From Posidonia oceanica (lineage: Eukaryota > Streptophyta > Magnoliopsida > Alismatales > Posidoniaceae): 64,000 nucleotides of DNA. The number at the start of each line of letters is the position of its first letter. The first letter of the stretch is position 1. Location of the stretch: NCBI GenBank assembly GCA_037176725.1, contig JAZBRS010000023.1, forward strand, positions 26,903,001 to 26,967,000, written 5' to 3'. Made by a program: the position numbers and the translations under genes. Below, one piece after another: positions 28,682 through 40,600 of this stretch. The notes under the pieces were generated by a model. It made no database searches and was not told the DNA's origin. It saw only the letters and a program-made list of their open reading frames with translations.

Positions 28682-30097
28682 TCAGGTATAAGCATACAAC
28701 TGGCTGGTAAAGGGCATCATTTCAAAATTAACACAACAACTTTAGCAGGTTTAATAGTTAGCATTCAGAGTGCAGATATTTAAACATATTCAGACTAAGG
28801 CAGCTCTGCTGGGGCAAGTGGTTGGTCGGAGCTCTGGACTAGTGCAGCTGGGAGGCGGTCAGCGCATGCTAGATAGAAGTACTGTCTCAACGCCGGACCA
28901 AGTTTTGCAGAGCGGGGAGATAGAAGAAAAGGGAAGGACTTATGCTATGCATGCATGCAGGGTTTATGCTTAGTATGCGGAGAGATGTGCATGACTTGGA
29001 CTAGATGCTATGGATGTATGCAATGACTTAGCTTATATGCTGTAGCCCTCAGCATAAGGAGTGCTTGGTGCCTGCTGTAGAGGAAGAGAGGGGTCCCTGA
29101 CTCACTGGACTCTACTCAAGCTCTTAACTTGCTGGTGGCGCTCAGGAAGGGGTTATTTGCAGCACGGGGGTGGTGGGTGGTGAGGACAGGCTCCAGACCA
29201 AACTCCCAAGGACCTACACCTACTCTTTTGCATCATTTTGGCTCCCTCATAGGCATGTAGGTTTCCCCTGTCCCTAACTTAGAGGCAGTAGGCACCTAGC
29301 CGGAGTTGGGGAGCTGCTTGCTAGGCCTTGCTGAGTTTAAAGGCTTCGCAGGGTTTGCAGATTCCCCAGGCGCAAACTTTGTTTATCTCTAAGGGATTGC
29401 GTTGCTCGCTTTTTTTCTTTCTGGAGTTGCTTTTTTTTGCTTCTTTTCTTTTTGCTTTCTCTTTTTTTTGCTTTTTGCTTTGCTTTTTCTTTTCTTCTTT
29501 TTTTTTTTGCAAGCTTCCGCTATCCCAGGCTTAGAGGTTATGGGCACTGGGGTTTTGAAGTGGATTCAGGGCTCCCAAGTGCTAAGTGATGAACTACCTC
29601 TGAAGCAGTTCGGAGGGACAGGGTTATGCTACACGCCTCTATCTCTAGGGCCTGCTTCTGTCTTCGCCTTCTATTACTTTTTCTTCTATGCCCACGCTCA
29701 GACATATTCTTTTATGCTCACATTTGCTCACGCCCTAGCATTTTATCTCCCTCAGGAGGTGCAAGTCCTAAGGGGTTTGGTTGTTTCACCTGTTCTTATT
29801 TGAAAGGTGGCTCCCTCACTAGCTAAGACGCCCAAGTAGTGTCAGGTGAGGCAGGGTAGACTCCTTTCAAAGCAGGCAGCACGTCCGATTTCATCATCGG
29901 GCCCAATGCAATGCATGATTTTTTGCAGGGATTTCTGATTTTTGCTGGAGGTATGCAGGATGAGATAGAGAATGCAAGGCTATATGCAGAGAACGCAGGA
30001 ATGCAATGGACGAGATTGGGATGCAGGGATAATGCACAAGGAAGAGAAGATGCAAAGGGTAGGATGGGAGGAAATGCTCTGCAAGGTTGGGGCCAGG
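28682..30097 (-). other. Spacer between integrase and the accessory ORF in F
   Basis: About 1.4 kb with no recognisable protein. It includes a long pyrimidine tract on the plus strand (about 29405-29515, mostly T with CTTTT words), which is a purine tract on the element's own strand. The open frames here are short or low-complexity. It may be an intron-like region upstream of the accessory ORF. Confidence 0.5.
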
Positions 30098-31377
30098 CTA
30101 TTGGTAGTACTTCTTGAGATAGCATGCATTGACCGGCTCTGACTGCCCAGTCTGATCCATGTCCTCAAGAATCACTGCACCGCCTGAGAATGCCTGCTTG
30201 ACCACAAAGGGGCCATGTCAGTTGGGTCGGAATTTGCCTTGACCGTGTGGCAAGTGGATGGCTCGTAGAACAAGGTCTCCTGGCTAGAAGCTCCTGGGCT
30301 GCACCTTCTTCAGGTATGCTCTTGCCATCTGCTTCTGGTAGCAACGTGCATTATGCATTGCTTGCAATCTGTGCTCGTCTATCAGGTTGAGCTGGGCGCA
30401 GCAGTCCTTGACCCATTCTGCTTCTTCCAGCTCTGCTTCTCGTAGGATTCGCAGTGAAGGGATCTCCACTTCGATAGGCAGCACTGCCTCCATGCCATAT
30501 GCCAGCGAATAAGAGGTAGCTCCTGTAGAGGTCCGCACTGATGTTCTGTACGTCCAGAGTGCGTACGGGAGCTTATCGTGCCAGTCTCTGTGGTTTCTGC
30601 CATCTTCTTCATTATCTTCACAATGTTTTTGTTGGCAGACTCCACTGCTCCATTCATCTACAGCCGATACGGTGAGGATCTATGATGCTTGATCTGATGC
30701 TTCTGCAGGTATTCCTCGATCCTCTTTGCAATAAAATTCGGGCCATTGTCAGAGATGACTGCATGCGGGACCCCATACCTGGTGACAAAGTTATTTCTGA
30801 TAAACTTCTCTGTCACCGCAGCTGTGACCGCCTTGTAGGAGGCTGCTTCCACCCACTTAGTGAAATAATCTATCACTACCAGGATGAAGCGATGACCATT
30901 CGATGCTGCAGGGTGTATGGCGTCGATGACATCCATCCCCCAGGTGGTGAAAGGCCATGGCGAGGACATGCTATGCAGTTCCTGCGGGGGTGTGTGCATA
31001 AGATTACCATGGATCTGGCAGTTGTAGCATCTACGCACAAACTGGCAGCAGTCTGCCTCCATGGTTGACCAGAAGTAGCCTTGCAACATTATCTTCTTGG
31101 CCAGCAGCACTCCGTTCATATGCGGCCCACAAGTCCCTGCATGAACTTGGAGCATAAGGGTGTCGGCCTCTGACTTGCTTAAGCAGCACAGGAGCATCTG
31201 GCTGTATGACCTTCTGTATAGCTGCCCTGCCCCTAACACATACTTTGACGCCAGACGCACCAAAGTTCTTCTATCTACTATTGAGGCGCTAGGCGGGTGG
31301 CTGCCAAACTCAAGGAATGCTTTGATATCGCAATACCAAGGCTGCTCTTCTGTCGAATCTGCCTCCTCTATGCTCAT
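30098..31377 (-). pseudogene. Element F integrase
   Basis: The minus-strand frame from 31377 shows a zinc-binding HHCC region ending in CYNCQIHG, then the DDE core: WGMDVID (first Asp), VISDNGPNF (second Asp) and NGAVESANK (Glu). All three catalytic residues are present. A TAG at about 30658 replaces the Gln normally before MNGAVE, and the Pro before it reads Leu. A one-base shift near 30600 moves the C-terminal part (WTYRTSVRTSTGAT, YGMEAVLP) into another frame, and further stops near 30283 (TAG) and 30225 (TGA) precede the end FVVKQAFSGGAVILEDMD...YLKKYYQ at 30098. No chromodomain follows. It would insert the cDNA into the genome if intact. Confidence 0.85.
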
Positions 31378-31389
31378 GCAATGCGCAGG

Positions 31390-32261
31390 CTACTCCATGC
31401 ACGTAACTGATACATCTACTGCTCGATCCTCAGGTATACTGAGCCAGGACGCTAAGGTTGCCAACGCATCTGCATATGCGTTCCTTGCTCTGTTCATATA
31501 CGAGAAGCGGATGCTTGCAAACTGCTCTATTAGCTTCAGCAGGTGTTCGTGATATGGCATTAACTTTGAATCCTTTGTTCTCCAGTCGCCATTCACTTGG
31601 GAAATCACCAGCATGGCGTCGCCGTGTACATGCAGCTTCTGTGCCTCATGCTCAAGTGCAACCTTCAATCCCAGAATGCATGCTTCATATTCTGCTTCAT
31701 TGTTAGTGCATTTGAAGGTTAGCTTCCTTGCAAAGGGGATCATCTGCCCCTACGGTGTGATCAGCACCGTGCCTATGCCTCGACCCTTCTTGTTGACAGC
31801 ACCATCGAAGTAGAGCTGCCAATGCTCTAAGTCTTCGGGGTCCTTCTCTTCAGCGTCTTCCATTGCAAAGAGGATGTCCTCATCCGGGAACTGCGTCTGG
31901 AGAGGTTGGTATTCAGGCAAAGGAAAGTCCGCAAGGTGATCTGCCATGGCTTGGCCCTTCATGGCGCGCTGCGTGACAAAGGTGATGTCGTATTGAGACA
32001 GCAACACTTGCCACTTGACGCATCTGCCTACCATTGCTGGCTTCTGGAAGAGAAACTTGATGGGGTCGTGTCGGCATAGGAGCCGGACTGGGTACACCAT
32101 CATGTAATGCCTCAGCTTCTGTGCAGTCCAAAAGAGGGATAGGCAGGTCTTCTCCATTGTGCTATACCTGGCTTCGCAGTCATTGAATTTCTTGCTCAGG
32201 TAATAAATTGCATGCTCCTTTCTACCAGATTCATAATGCTGGCCCAAGACGGCGCCCATGG
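31390..32261 (-). pseudogene. Element F RT-linked RNase H and archaeal-type RNase H
   Basis: The first part (from about 32259) is the RT-linked RNase H: AIYYLSKKF, EKTCLSLFWTAQKLRHYM and the tail MKGQAMADHLADFP. It is followed by the second domain, with LYFDGAVNKKG (first Asp), NNEAEYEACILGL (Glu) and GDAMLVISQV (Asp), catalytic residues intact. A single TAG at about 31750 interrupts the second domain where a residue such as Gln is expected. The second, archaeal-type RNase H is a hallmark of the plant Tat lineage. Confidence 0.85.
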
Positions 32262-33290
32262 TATGCTAGGTGGTAGAGAGGTAGAGAAGCAGAGGTCTCC
32301 CAAGCGTGGGAGGGACCAACACAGGAGGCTTGGTCAGAAGCTGCTTAATCTTGTCGAGGGCGGCCTGGCACTCTTCGCTCTAGCTGATCTATGCATTCTT
32401 CTTCAGGAGCTTGAAGATCGGTTCGCATATAGGCGTGAGCTACGCAATGAACCGACTAATATATTGCAGGCGTCCGAGCAGGCCTCGGACTTCTTTCTCT
32501 GTCCTGAGGGTGGTATATCCACGATGGCTTTTGCCTTCATCAGGTCCACCTCAATCCCCCTCTGGCTAACAATGTAGTCTAGGAGCTTGCCAGAAGATAC
32601 CCCAAATACGCATTTGCTGGGGTTAAGGCGCAACTTGTACTTTCTTAAACGGTCAAAGAGCTTCCTTAAGCAAGCAAGGTGATCCTCAGGCTCTTTGGTC
32701 TTGGCAATCATATCATCCACGTATACCTCAACTTCTTGATGTATGAGGTCGTGGAAAAGTGCAACCATGGCCCTCTGATAGGTTGCGTCGGCATTTTTCA
32801 GCCCAAATGGCATAACGTGATAGCAGAAGACACCCCAAGGGGTGATGAATGATGTTTTCTCCATATCCTCTTCTGCCATTCTAATATGATTATAGCTAGA
32901 GAAGCTGTCCATGAAAGAGAGCATCTTGTGCCTTGCAGTGTTATCGACCAGGATGTCAATGTGCGGTAGTGGAAAATCATCCTTGGGGCTTGCCTTGTTC
33001 AGGTCCCGATAGTCGATGCACATGCGGACTCGTCTGTCTTTCTTGGGCACTGGGAAGACATTTGCAAGCCACTCAGGGTAAAGGACGACCTTGAGGAAGT
33101 TAACACCGTGCTGCTTCATGATCTCCTCTTTGATTATAAGTAGCCACTGCGGTCGCCATCGCCTTAGCTTCTGCTTTACTGGCCTTGCCTCTGGGTCTAA
33201 GGGCAGATTGTGCACAACTATTTCAATGTCGAGGCCCACCATATCCTCGTAGCTCCAGGCAAAGACATCTGCATACTCCTTCAAGAATGC
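32262..33290 (-). pseudogene. Element F reverse transcriptase
   Basis: The palm and fingers are readable on the minus strand: PVKQKLRRWRP, CIDYRDLNKASPKDDFPLPH, a FSSYNHIRM segment, PFGLKNADATYQRAM and the catalytic YVDDM (about 32710-32730). The frame shifts near 32515, just after GIEVDLMKAKAIVDIPP. The thumb/connection continues in another frame (LGRLQYISRFIA, PICEPIFKLLKKN) with TAG codons near 32445, 32400, 32390 and 32268, at least two of them at positions that are Gln in relatives. Confidence 0.85.
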
Positions 33291-35852
33291 GATGAATTCT
33301 GCTCTAGCCTGGGGCGACAGAAGAGCGCTGATGCGGACCTCTCTAATTTCTTCTGCTGTGCCAATGCTGACAACCTCTGCCTCCTCTTCGACATGGAGGT
33401 TGGGGCCTTCTGGATCATCGTCGTGGGGCCAGAACTCAGGCGATGGTTCATCATTCTCATCTTCACCTGTATCATCTTCCTCTCCATATGCAATAAGTTC
33501 TAAGAGGATTTCCTTCTAAAAAGTGGGATCTGAGATATCGAAGGACTGTAAGTGTTCCGCTGCTTGGTCCTGGTGACGCTTCAGGATGGTCATGCATACC
33601 CGAGTGTTTTTATACCCTCGGCGCGCGACCTCTGTCCTGGCAAGCTCCTCAGCCGTTTCTGCCTGCTCTGACTCTACTAATTCTGTTAACTCTGCTGCTG
33701 CTGACTGTACTGCTGGTGACTGTTGCGTTGCATATTGTGCTGCTATCGATACATGCTGTACTGCCGCTACTTGCGCATATTGCTCTGCTACTACTGCATG
33801 TTGCTCTACTAATATAGGTACATGTTGCTCTACTGCTACTGCATGTTGCTCTATATCTACTGCATGGTGCTCTGCTTCTACTACATGGGACTCTACATCT
33901 ACTGCATGGGACGCTACTTCTACTACATGGGGCTTTGCATGGGGCTCTACATGGGATTCTGCATGGTGCTCTGCATGGGACTCTGCATGGGACTTTGCAT
34001 GGTGCTCTGCATAGGACTCTGCATGGGACTCTCCTCCTTCTGCATGATGCTCTACATGGGGCTCTGCAAGGGACTCTGCATGGGACTCTCCTCCTTCTGC
34101 ATGGTGCTCTGCATGGGGCTCTGCATGGGACTCTCCTCCTTCTACATGGTGCTTTGCATGGGGCTCTGCATGGTGCTCTGCATGGGGCTCTGCATGGGAC
34201 TCTCCTCCTTCTACATGGTGCTCTGCATGGGGCTCTGCATGGGACTCTGCATGGTGCTCTGCATGGGACTCTACATGGGACTCTGCATGGGACTCTCCTC
34301 CTTCTGCATGGTGGTCTGCATGGGGCTCTGCATGGGACTCTGCATGGGACTCTCCTCTTTCTGCATGGTGCTCTACATGGGGCTCTGCATGGGGCTCTGC
34401 ATGGGACTCTCCTCCTTCCGCATGGTGCTCTGCATGGGGCTCTGCATGGTGCTCTGCATGGGACTCTGCATGGGACTCTGCATGGGACTCTCCTCCTTCT
34501 GAATGGTGCTCTGCATGGGGCTCTGCATGGGACTCTGCATGGGACTCTCCTCCTTTTGCATGGTGCTCTGCATGGGGCTCTGCATGGGACTCTACATGGG
34601 ACTCTGCATGGGACTCTCCTCCTTCTGCATGCTGTACTACATGATGCTCTACTGCTGGTGCATCTTGCTCTGCTACTGCTGCTTTGCTTATATGTGGCAT
34701 GTACTGCACAAACCATCGAGACCCACCTCCTAGCTGCAGGGTGATCAGCTCATCTGGTCTGATGGGTGCCTCGAGCGCTAGATCTTCCTCTAGGACCATG
34801 ATAGAGGGATCTGTAGCCACGGCCTTCCCCTTCTTTTGCGCAGTCTCATGTTCTGCTACGTCCTGCGCCATTGACGCGAGCTGCTCCTGGAATAACTGCT
34901 CCAAGTCTCCCATAGAGAAGTCAATCTGAGCATCAGCAGCCGCTCCTGCCTCCTCATCCGAGGGTGAGTCGACGTAGTAAGCGACTGTCGAGCTTGCGGC
35001 CGGCCCTGGCCCGACTGCTGGGCTTTCTGCTGCTTGGGGTATCTGCTTGGCTGCTGCTGGATATGCTGCCAGGATCACTGCTGGTGCTGGCGGGGAGGCA
35101 CAACCGCTCTTCTGAGGGGCCAATGGCTGGGCCGCCATGCTTGGGGATGAAACACCGGTGCCCGTGGGTGACAGTGGTGGTCTCCCGGTAGCAGCGACGA
35201 GAATCTTCCGCATAGCAAGATCTGCTTAGGCTGACAGCGGTGTGCCTGACTGAGCCACCCGGCTTGCTTGTGGTGCTGTCAATGATGCGGGCTGAGTCAT
35301 GCTGTCGCCTGACCCGGCTGACTGTGCCACCTGAGAAAGTGATTTCCAAGCTGGTGCGGCTACGGCCACAGGCTGACTGCCGGGTAACACCGGAGGGCGT
35401 GCTTCTGGCTCTAGTGCTGCAGCTGCGACTGTCGGCAACTTTGGTGATGCTGCAGGAAGAAGGAAAGCTGTCAGCCCTGTCCCAGGGTTTGCCAATTTTG
35501 CTGCTTCATTAGTAAGTGCCAAGCAAATTGACCGGGACATAGTCGCGCTGAGCTGGTCCTTGCTGCTGGTTGGGGCTGCCTCAACTATACCAGACTCTTC
35601 CTCATCTGAGTAATAGTCCTCAATGCAGACCCATTCTTCTTCTGGCAGTTGGGAATTTGGGCATAGCGCCTGCTGCGCTGAGGCTTCACTGCTGGTTGAA
35701 TCCAGGATACCTGCACTGGTGAAGTTAGTGAGGTCCTACGGAATAGCCATCCTCTGATCCTTAGGCAGCATGCATCTGTTTTTGCTGGACTGCAAATCGT
35801 ATCCAAGGCCTTCAGACTCTCTTCGCTCTGCTGCTTGGACTGGCTCAGCGAT
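33285..35852 (-). pseudogene. Element F protease-RT linker polyprotein segment with His/Ala/Glu minisatellite
   Basis: A 565-codon open frame (35213 to 33516) runs through an Ala/Pro-rich start, an acidic segment (YYVDSPSDEE), and then about 250 residues of tetrapeptide repeats of the type (S/P/H)HAE broken by GGE. After a TAG at 33514-33516 it continues into an acidic Glu/Asp-rich part (GEEDDTGEDENDEPSPEF) and the N-terminal helix of RT. The region 35214-35852 toward the protease is in several broken frames. No known domain is seen. It is a disordered spacer with extreme histidine content. Confidence 0.65.
33880..34650 (-). repeat. 12-bp in-frame minisatellite encoding xHAE repeats
   Basis: The plus strand shows CTCTGCATGGGA-type words repeated about 55 times, interrupted regularly by CTCCTCCTT. 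A 12-bp period preserves the frame on all three frames of both strands, which produces several false ORFs (Cys/Pro/Arg-rich and Met/Gly/Leu-rich versions). The encoded product in the element's own frame is His/Ala/Glu-rich. Confidence 0.9.
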
Positions 35853-36780
35853 TCACTGGCCATATCGTCCGAGCGGCGCTCCTTTGACATAGCCCCACCT
35901 GTGACAGACATTTTCGACCATCTGGAAGGGGTTGCTGTGAACGGCCAAGGAGTCGACGCATTCAAGATCAGGCACAAAGCTAACCGGCTCGCACCGATTA
36001 ACTCGATACAAAGTAGCTAAAAGTTCAGGGTCAAAAGGGATTGTATGCGAAGAGATGGGTGCAACCGCCTCGATCTGCTCCTTCTCGAAGTTTTCCGCCA
36101 TTACAATGATGACATCGTCGCCGTGGCAAAACTTAATCATGCGGTGGAGGGTCGAGGGGATGACCTGATGCTTGTGAAGCCAAGGGCGCCCAAGCAGGAA
36201 ATTAAAGTTAGGCTCTAAGTCAACAATGTAGAATTCCACATCGAAAGTGACTGGGCCAATGATCAAAGGAATAATCAGAATCCCTAGAGCATCATGGTGT
36301 GTATTATCACAAGCTGTCATTCCCTTTATCACCGGAGTGATATCCTCGACTTTGACTCCGAGACTGGTTGCAGTGCGCAACGGACAGACATTAAGGCCTG
36401 ACCCATTATCAACTAGCGATAGGGGAATGCGAAAGTTTTTGTATTGCACCGTGACAAACAAGGGTTGGTTATGATTAATCCCAGCCGGAGGCAGCTCATC
36501 GCTCGTGAAAGAGATGATCTGCGACTCCGCGATAACGCCAACCATGCTCTCCAGGGCTGCAGGCTCTATGGCTTCGAACACACGGGCAGCTTGGAACACT
36601 CGAAGAAAAGTCTCGCGGTGTTCAGAAGAGGAGTGGATGAGGTCCCAAATGGATATATCAGCTTTAACCCTCCTAAGCTTGGAAGTGATGTCTATTTTGT
36701 GGTGCGGCTTACTGGCAGCAGGAGGGGGTGCTCTGGGAGTTGGCTCTACCGGGCTAGGTGCAGGGGGCTAGCTTGATGCT
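35853..36780 (-). pseudogene. Element F protease with degenerate G-patch-like end
   Basis: The frame begins with the helical lead-in KADISIWDLIHSSSEHRETF (about 36610-36670), then FTSDELPPAGINHNQPLFVT, the catalytic region SLVDNGSGLNV (a DNGS variant of DTGA) and NFNFLLGRPWLHKHQ. It ends with CHRWGYVKGAPLGRYGQ just before a stop at 35853, which resembles the start of a G-patch (GY...G.LG...GQG). A single protease domain is present, unlike element A. Open for 248 codons. Confidence 0.8.
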
Positions 36781-37532
36781 GGGGGTGCTGGGGGCTGGCT
36801 AACAGGCAGGGGTGCTGCTGGCTGGCTTGCTGGTGGAGGTGCAGCGGGTGCTGGACGGCTAGGCCTTACCACCGGTGCTGCGGGCTGGTATACCCTCCCC
36901 AATCGCGTGACTTCTGCACACGTTTCCGTGGAGTAGTCATAAGGGATGCAATGGGGGTCCTAGGTTAAGTCAATAACCGTAGGGGCCCGTGCTTCGAGCA
37001 CGAGAGGGGCTACCGAAGGGTTGGCTGGGTAATAGGGCAGGGGTTGCTGGTACTGGTAGGTTGCAGGAGGCCCTAGCTGGGACCAGGCTAACAGGCTGAC
37101 TGGGGGCCTACCCAGATAGGAGGCTAGGGTCTGGGCCTGAGGTCTGGCTTGAAGGTATACAAGGGCAGGGGCCTGAGGATGCATGGAAGGGCGAGCAGTG
37201 GAGCGCCCTGGCCTGGCACGCAGTCGGATCATATGGACTCGCGACTCGGAGCCGGCAACGGTGGCACGATAAAGAGCAAGAGGAATGGGCTCCGAGACAT
37301 CATGAATGAGCTCGAAGGGGTCTACCACAGAGGTGGCAGGCCCGGAGGGGGAAAGAGAGTAGATTCCCGAAGTCCCCGCACATCCCGGATTGGGATGCTC
37401 CGGAAGGGGCAGGTGGACAATGCTCGGATGAGGGGGTGCTAATGCAAATGCAGGGGCTAATGCTGATGGGGGGACAGAAGAAGGTGCCTTGTGCGTGTGG
37501 ATCGAGATCGTTCCCGACTCGATCAGATTCTA
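36781..37532 (-). pseudogene. Element F gag-protease linker, Pro-rich
   Basis: On the minus strand the frame reads FELIHDVSEPIPLALYRATV and then a Pro/Ala/Gln-rich low-complexity stretch to the protease lead-in, with TAG stops near 36958 and 36770. No domain is recognised. It is a flexible spacer in the same frame as the protease. Confidence 0.6.
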
Positions 37533-39600
37533 GATAGCGTCCCGCAGAGTGAGGCAACTATTCATCGAGTGCCCGAGGGCTCGATGAAAGTCGCAAAAAA
37601 GGTGCACCTTATGCCAATGCGGAAGTGGATTCGGCAAAGGACGCGCCTCGGGAAACCTCAGAAATGTCGCAACTTTGGGGAGGATGGCGGTTAGCGGTTC
37701 CACCAGGGGGTGAATTGACGCCGTGGCCGCCTTGGCCCCTAGGGTTGCGCTTGCCGGACCAGTGCGGCAGGATACACCGGTTGGGCAGTGGTGGTGATTT
37801 GTGGTGTAAGGGGTGCTCTAGGTGCTGGTGCATAGACTACTTGATGCGGGGGAGGCCGAACCGCCAGCTAAACAGGCACAGGCGCAGGGTCGACGTAGGC
37901 AACAGTAGGCTTTGGCGAATCCTTCTTCTTGAGCCGATTGCTGGTACCACTGCTGTTGCTGCTGGTGTTGCCGCTGGCGTTGTTGCTGTTGCTACTGGCG
38001 ATGGCCTGCTTGGCAAACGCAGAGAACGCTGGAAAGTTGCCACTCCGTAGCGAACTCTCCACACGGGTGCCAGCCCGGATCAGTGCAGAGAAGGTTGTGA
38101 CAGGTTGAATGCTGAGCAGAGCCCCGACAGCCGGCTGCGCACCCCCGATCACAATCTCGAGGGACTCCTCATCAGAGGGTCCGTCTCGAACCTACGAAGC
38201 GAGTGCGCGCCAGCGGCCGACATACTCCCCGAATGGCTCGCCGGGGTTCTGCTTTAATGCGACGAGGTCCGCGTGCTTAGGGACCAGGTCCAAGTTGAAG
38301 GAGTATTGTCCCAGGAATGCCTAGCTGAGGTCATTCCACATCTTAATGCTGGCCATATCAAGTGAGGTGAACCACTTGAGCGTAGGGCCACTCAGACTTT
38401 TCTGGAACAAGCGGATTAGCAACCTCTCATCAGCCTGGAGCTAAGCGAGATCTCCGTAGTACGCCTTCAGGTGTGCAATTGGGCAGTCTCTACCATTGTA
38501 TTTTTCAAATACCGGGATGCGGAACTTCGGGGGGAGTACCGCCTCTGGGAAATAACAGAGGTTCCGGAATTGGCAAGACTGGTGGTCCATACCCTGCACT
38601 TGTTGAAGTGCTTTCTCCAGAACAGCGAGCCTGTTGTCACTGGAGTCTGGAGCTGCTACCAACTGAGGCGGTACAGTAGGGGCAGGGGCCACATACGCCG
38701 CATAAGATGCACCGAGGTGCTCCTCTGGGTCAACCATCACCTCGCCTAGTGAAGCGACGGGATGGGTGGCGTATCCATGCGGATGTGCAGTGTGTGTAGG
38801 CATGTATGCTGGGGTAGGGTATTGCTGATGCAGGGGGTATGTATAACTAGCATGCTGAGCAGTAGGTGATGTAGGGTGCTGGAGCGTCAGCTGCTGCACC
38901 GGCACGGTGCCGGGCTGCGGGCCAGTGGGATGCTGCGCTCCGATCAGTCCCACGGACTAACCACCAGGTGCTAGAGGGGGATGCTGTGCTTGGTGTTGTG
39001 CAAATGCAGGAGGCGGAAGCTGGGCCCCCATCGCCTGAGCAGTGAGTAGCTGAGGCGGTGGTCTGGGCGAAGGAGCATAAGGGAATGCCTGCGACGCGAG
39101 AGCAAGTCGCAGCAGAGCCTCGGGAGCAGCAGGAACAAATGCGGGGCGGAGAGATAGAGCCATGCCCTGCAGTCTCTAGGCAGTCTCCATCAGCTGCTGG
39201 TACTACATCTCAGGGGACCCATCAATAGGTATGCTGAGTTGCAGGACCGGCGGAGGACCAGAATCAAGCGGCTGGGACGCAGATTGTCCAAGAGGCGGAG
39301 GTCCTAGGGCGTAATTCGCCGTAGCAGGGTGAGTGCTAGAAGTGACATCACCCTGAGGAGGAGGAGTCAGTGGTGCCTCCGGAGCGCAGGTGGCGGTTAC
39401 CAAGACAGTCTCGGCAACCGAGTCCGGCGAAGTCTGCCATTGCCCTACAGAATAAGAAGGCGGCAGCTGTACCAGAGAAGGAGACGCTGGCACAGAGGAG
39501 ACGCTGGCACAGAGGGAGCATATGCGGGAGCCGAAGGGACCGAAAGAGGGGCCACCTCTGGGGCAACAGGGACCTAGGAGTCACCGGCAAACTGGACCAT
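37533..39600 (-). pseudogene. gag: Element F gag (capsid and CHHC zinc knuckle)
   Basis: One minus-strand frame from about 39493 to 37868 covers a Pro/Ala/Gln-rich N-terminus and the capsid domain (about 38190-38560: FRIPVFEKYNGRDCPIAHL, LKWFTSLD, PGEPFGEYVGRWRALAS). After a frameshift, the zinc knuckle C-DF-H-RALG-H-SMNS-C and LTLRDAI lie at about 37540-37605. Stops within the main frame near 39203, 39173, 38954, 38441, 38321, 38193 and 37868 are all TAG, and where relatives or context allow judgement each sits at a Gln. The capsid would package the element RNA. Confidence 0.85.
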
Positions 39601-40600
39601 CGCTGACCGAGAACGGGTGATTACAGGGCTACGAGCAGGAGCAAGAGGGCGAATCCTAGGAGGAGCTATGTTCGCTAAAGCGAAGTAGCTCGGAAGGGAG
39701 GATGATCAGAAGCAGGGGTCGCAGCAGGCGCATCAGCAAGAGAGGACACTCAAGCTCCAGCTAAGGAACTCGCTGACAGATCTCTCTCTGTGCGAAGAGC
39801 AAACAAAATCAAGGGGTTAGAACCCAAAAGTAAAAGCAAATGCATTAGATGTATGATATGAATGCAGATGTATGCTTTCTAGCATGCTCTCCCTCACCAA
39901 TCTAGGGTGTCCTAGTAGGCAATCTACTTCGGACGCTTAGGGGTGTACATGTCGCCGACTCAGGCTAGAAAAAAGTAGGTCCCACGTCTTAAACCCGGCC
40001 CAAAGCTCAGGTGGTGACGTAGTGGTGTGTATGTGGCCTTGACCCTGCCAGAAGCATGGGTGGTACCCTCTACTAACACCGACGCGACCCCCTGACAAGG
40101 GGGGACAGACCGACCTACTTGCTCCACACCAAAGTGTTGTACGCAAGAGACCGGGACTATCCTTCTCAGACTGTAGGTGGACTCAGATGAGAAGATTGCA
40201 TGCCCTATATGATGTTTTATGCAAATGCTTCGCGTTTTATCTTGCGTTTTTTACTAACTCAAGGGGGTGTAGGTGAGTTTGCAGTCTCTAGTTGCTCCTA
40301 GAAATTCTTTTTACTTGCCGTTTTTAATTAGCCATGGGGGAAGCAATCAGTCTCTAATTGTCCTTAGGCTTAAATGCAAAAGGGGAAGAAAATCACCCAA
40401 ACATGGCAAGCAAGCAGCACACATCACAGCAAAAGGCATGGGCATGGCATGTGTATGTGTGTGTGAGCATGATAGTGAAAGGAAAGACACTTAACATTGC
40501 AAAAAGCAGGTATGCATAGCATGTGCAGGTGCAGTGGCATTGCATTAGTGTAAAGGGAAGCATTCATCATTCAAAAGGCATGCATGGTGTGCCAAGCAAG
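39601..40600 (-). other. 5' leader of element F
   Basis: About 1 kb between the 5' LTR and gag with no convincing gene. It is patchy in composition, and short open frames show no domain. A tRNA primer site is not found where it should be, at the right-hand edge. The junction with the LTR at about 40601 lacks the first 100 bp or so seen in the other F-type LTRs. Confidence 0.55.

Noticed and set aside
33649..34744. Cys/Pro/Arg-rich, Met/Gly/Leu/Cys-rich and His/Gly/Leu-rich open frames, possibly metallothionein-like or membrane proteins
   Set aside because: Alternative frames of the 12-bp minisatellite. Only the minus-strand His/Ala/Glu frame joins the flanking pol sequence.
30098..39600. UAG recoded as glutamine (alternative genetic code or readthrough suppression)
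   Set aside because: Frameshifts and other damage coexist, plants use the standard code, and decay of methylated CAG explains the pattern more simply.
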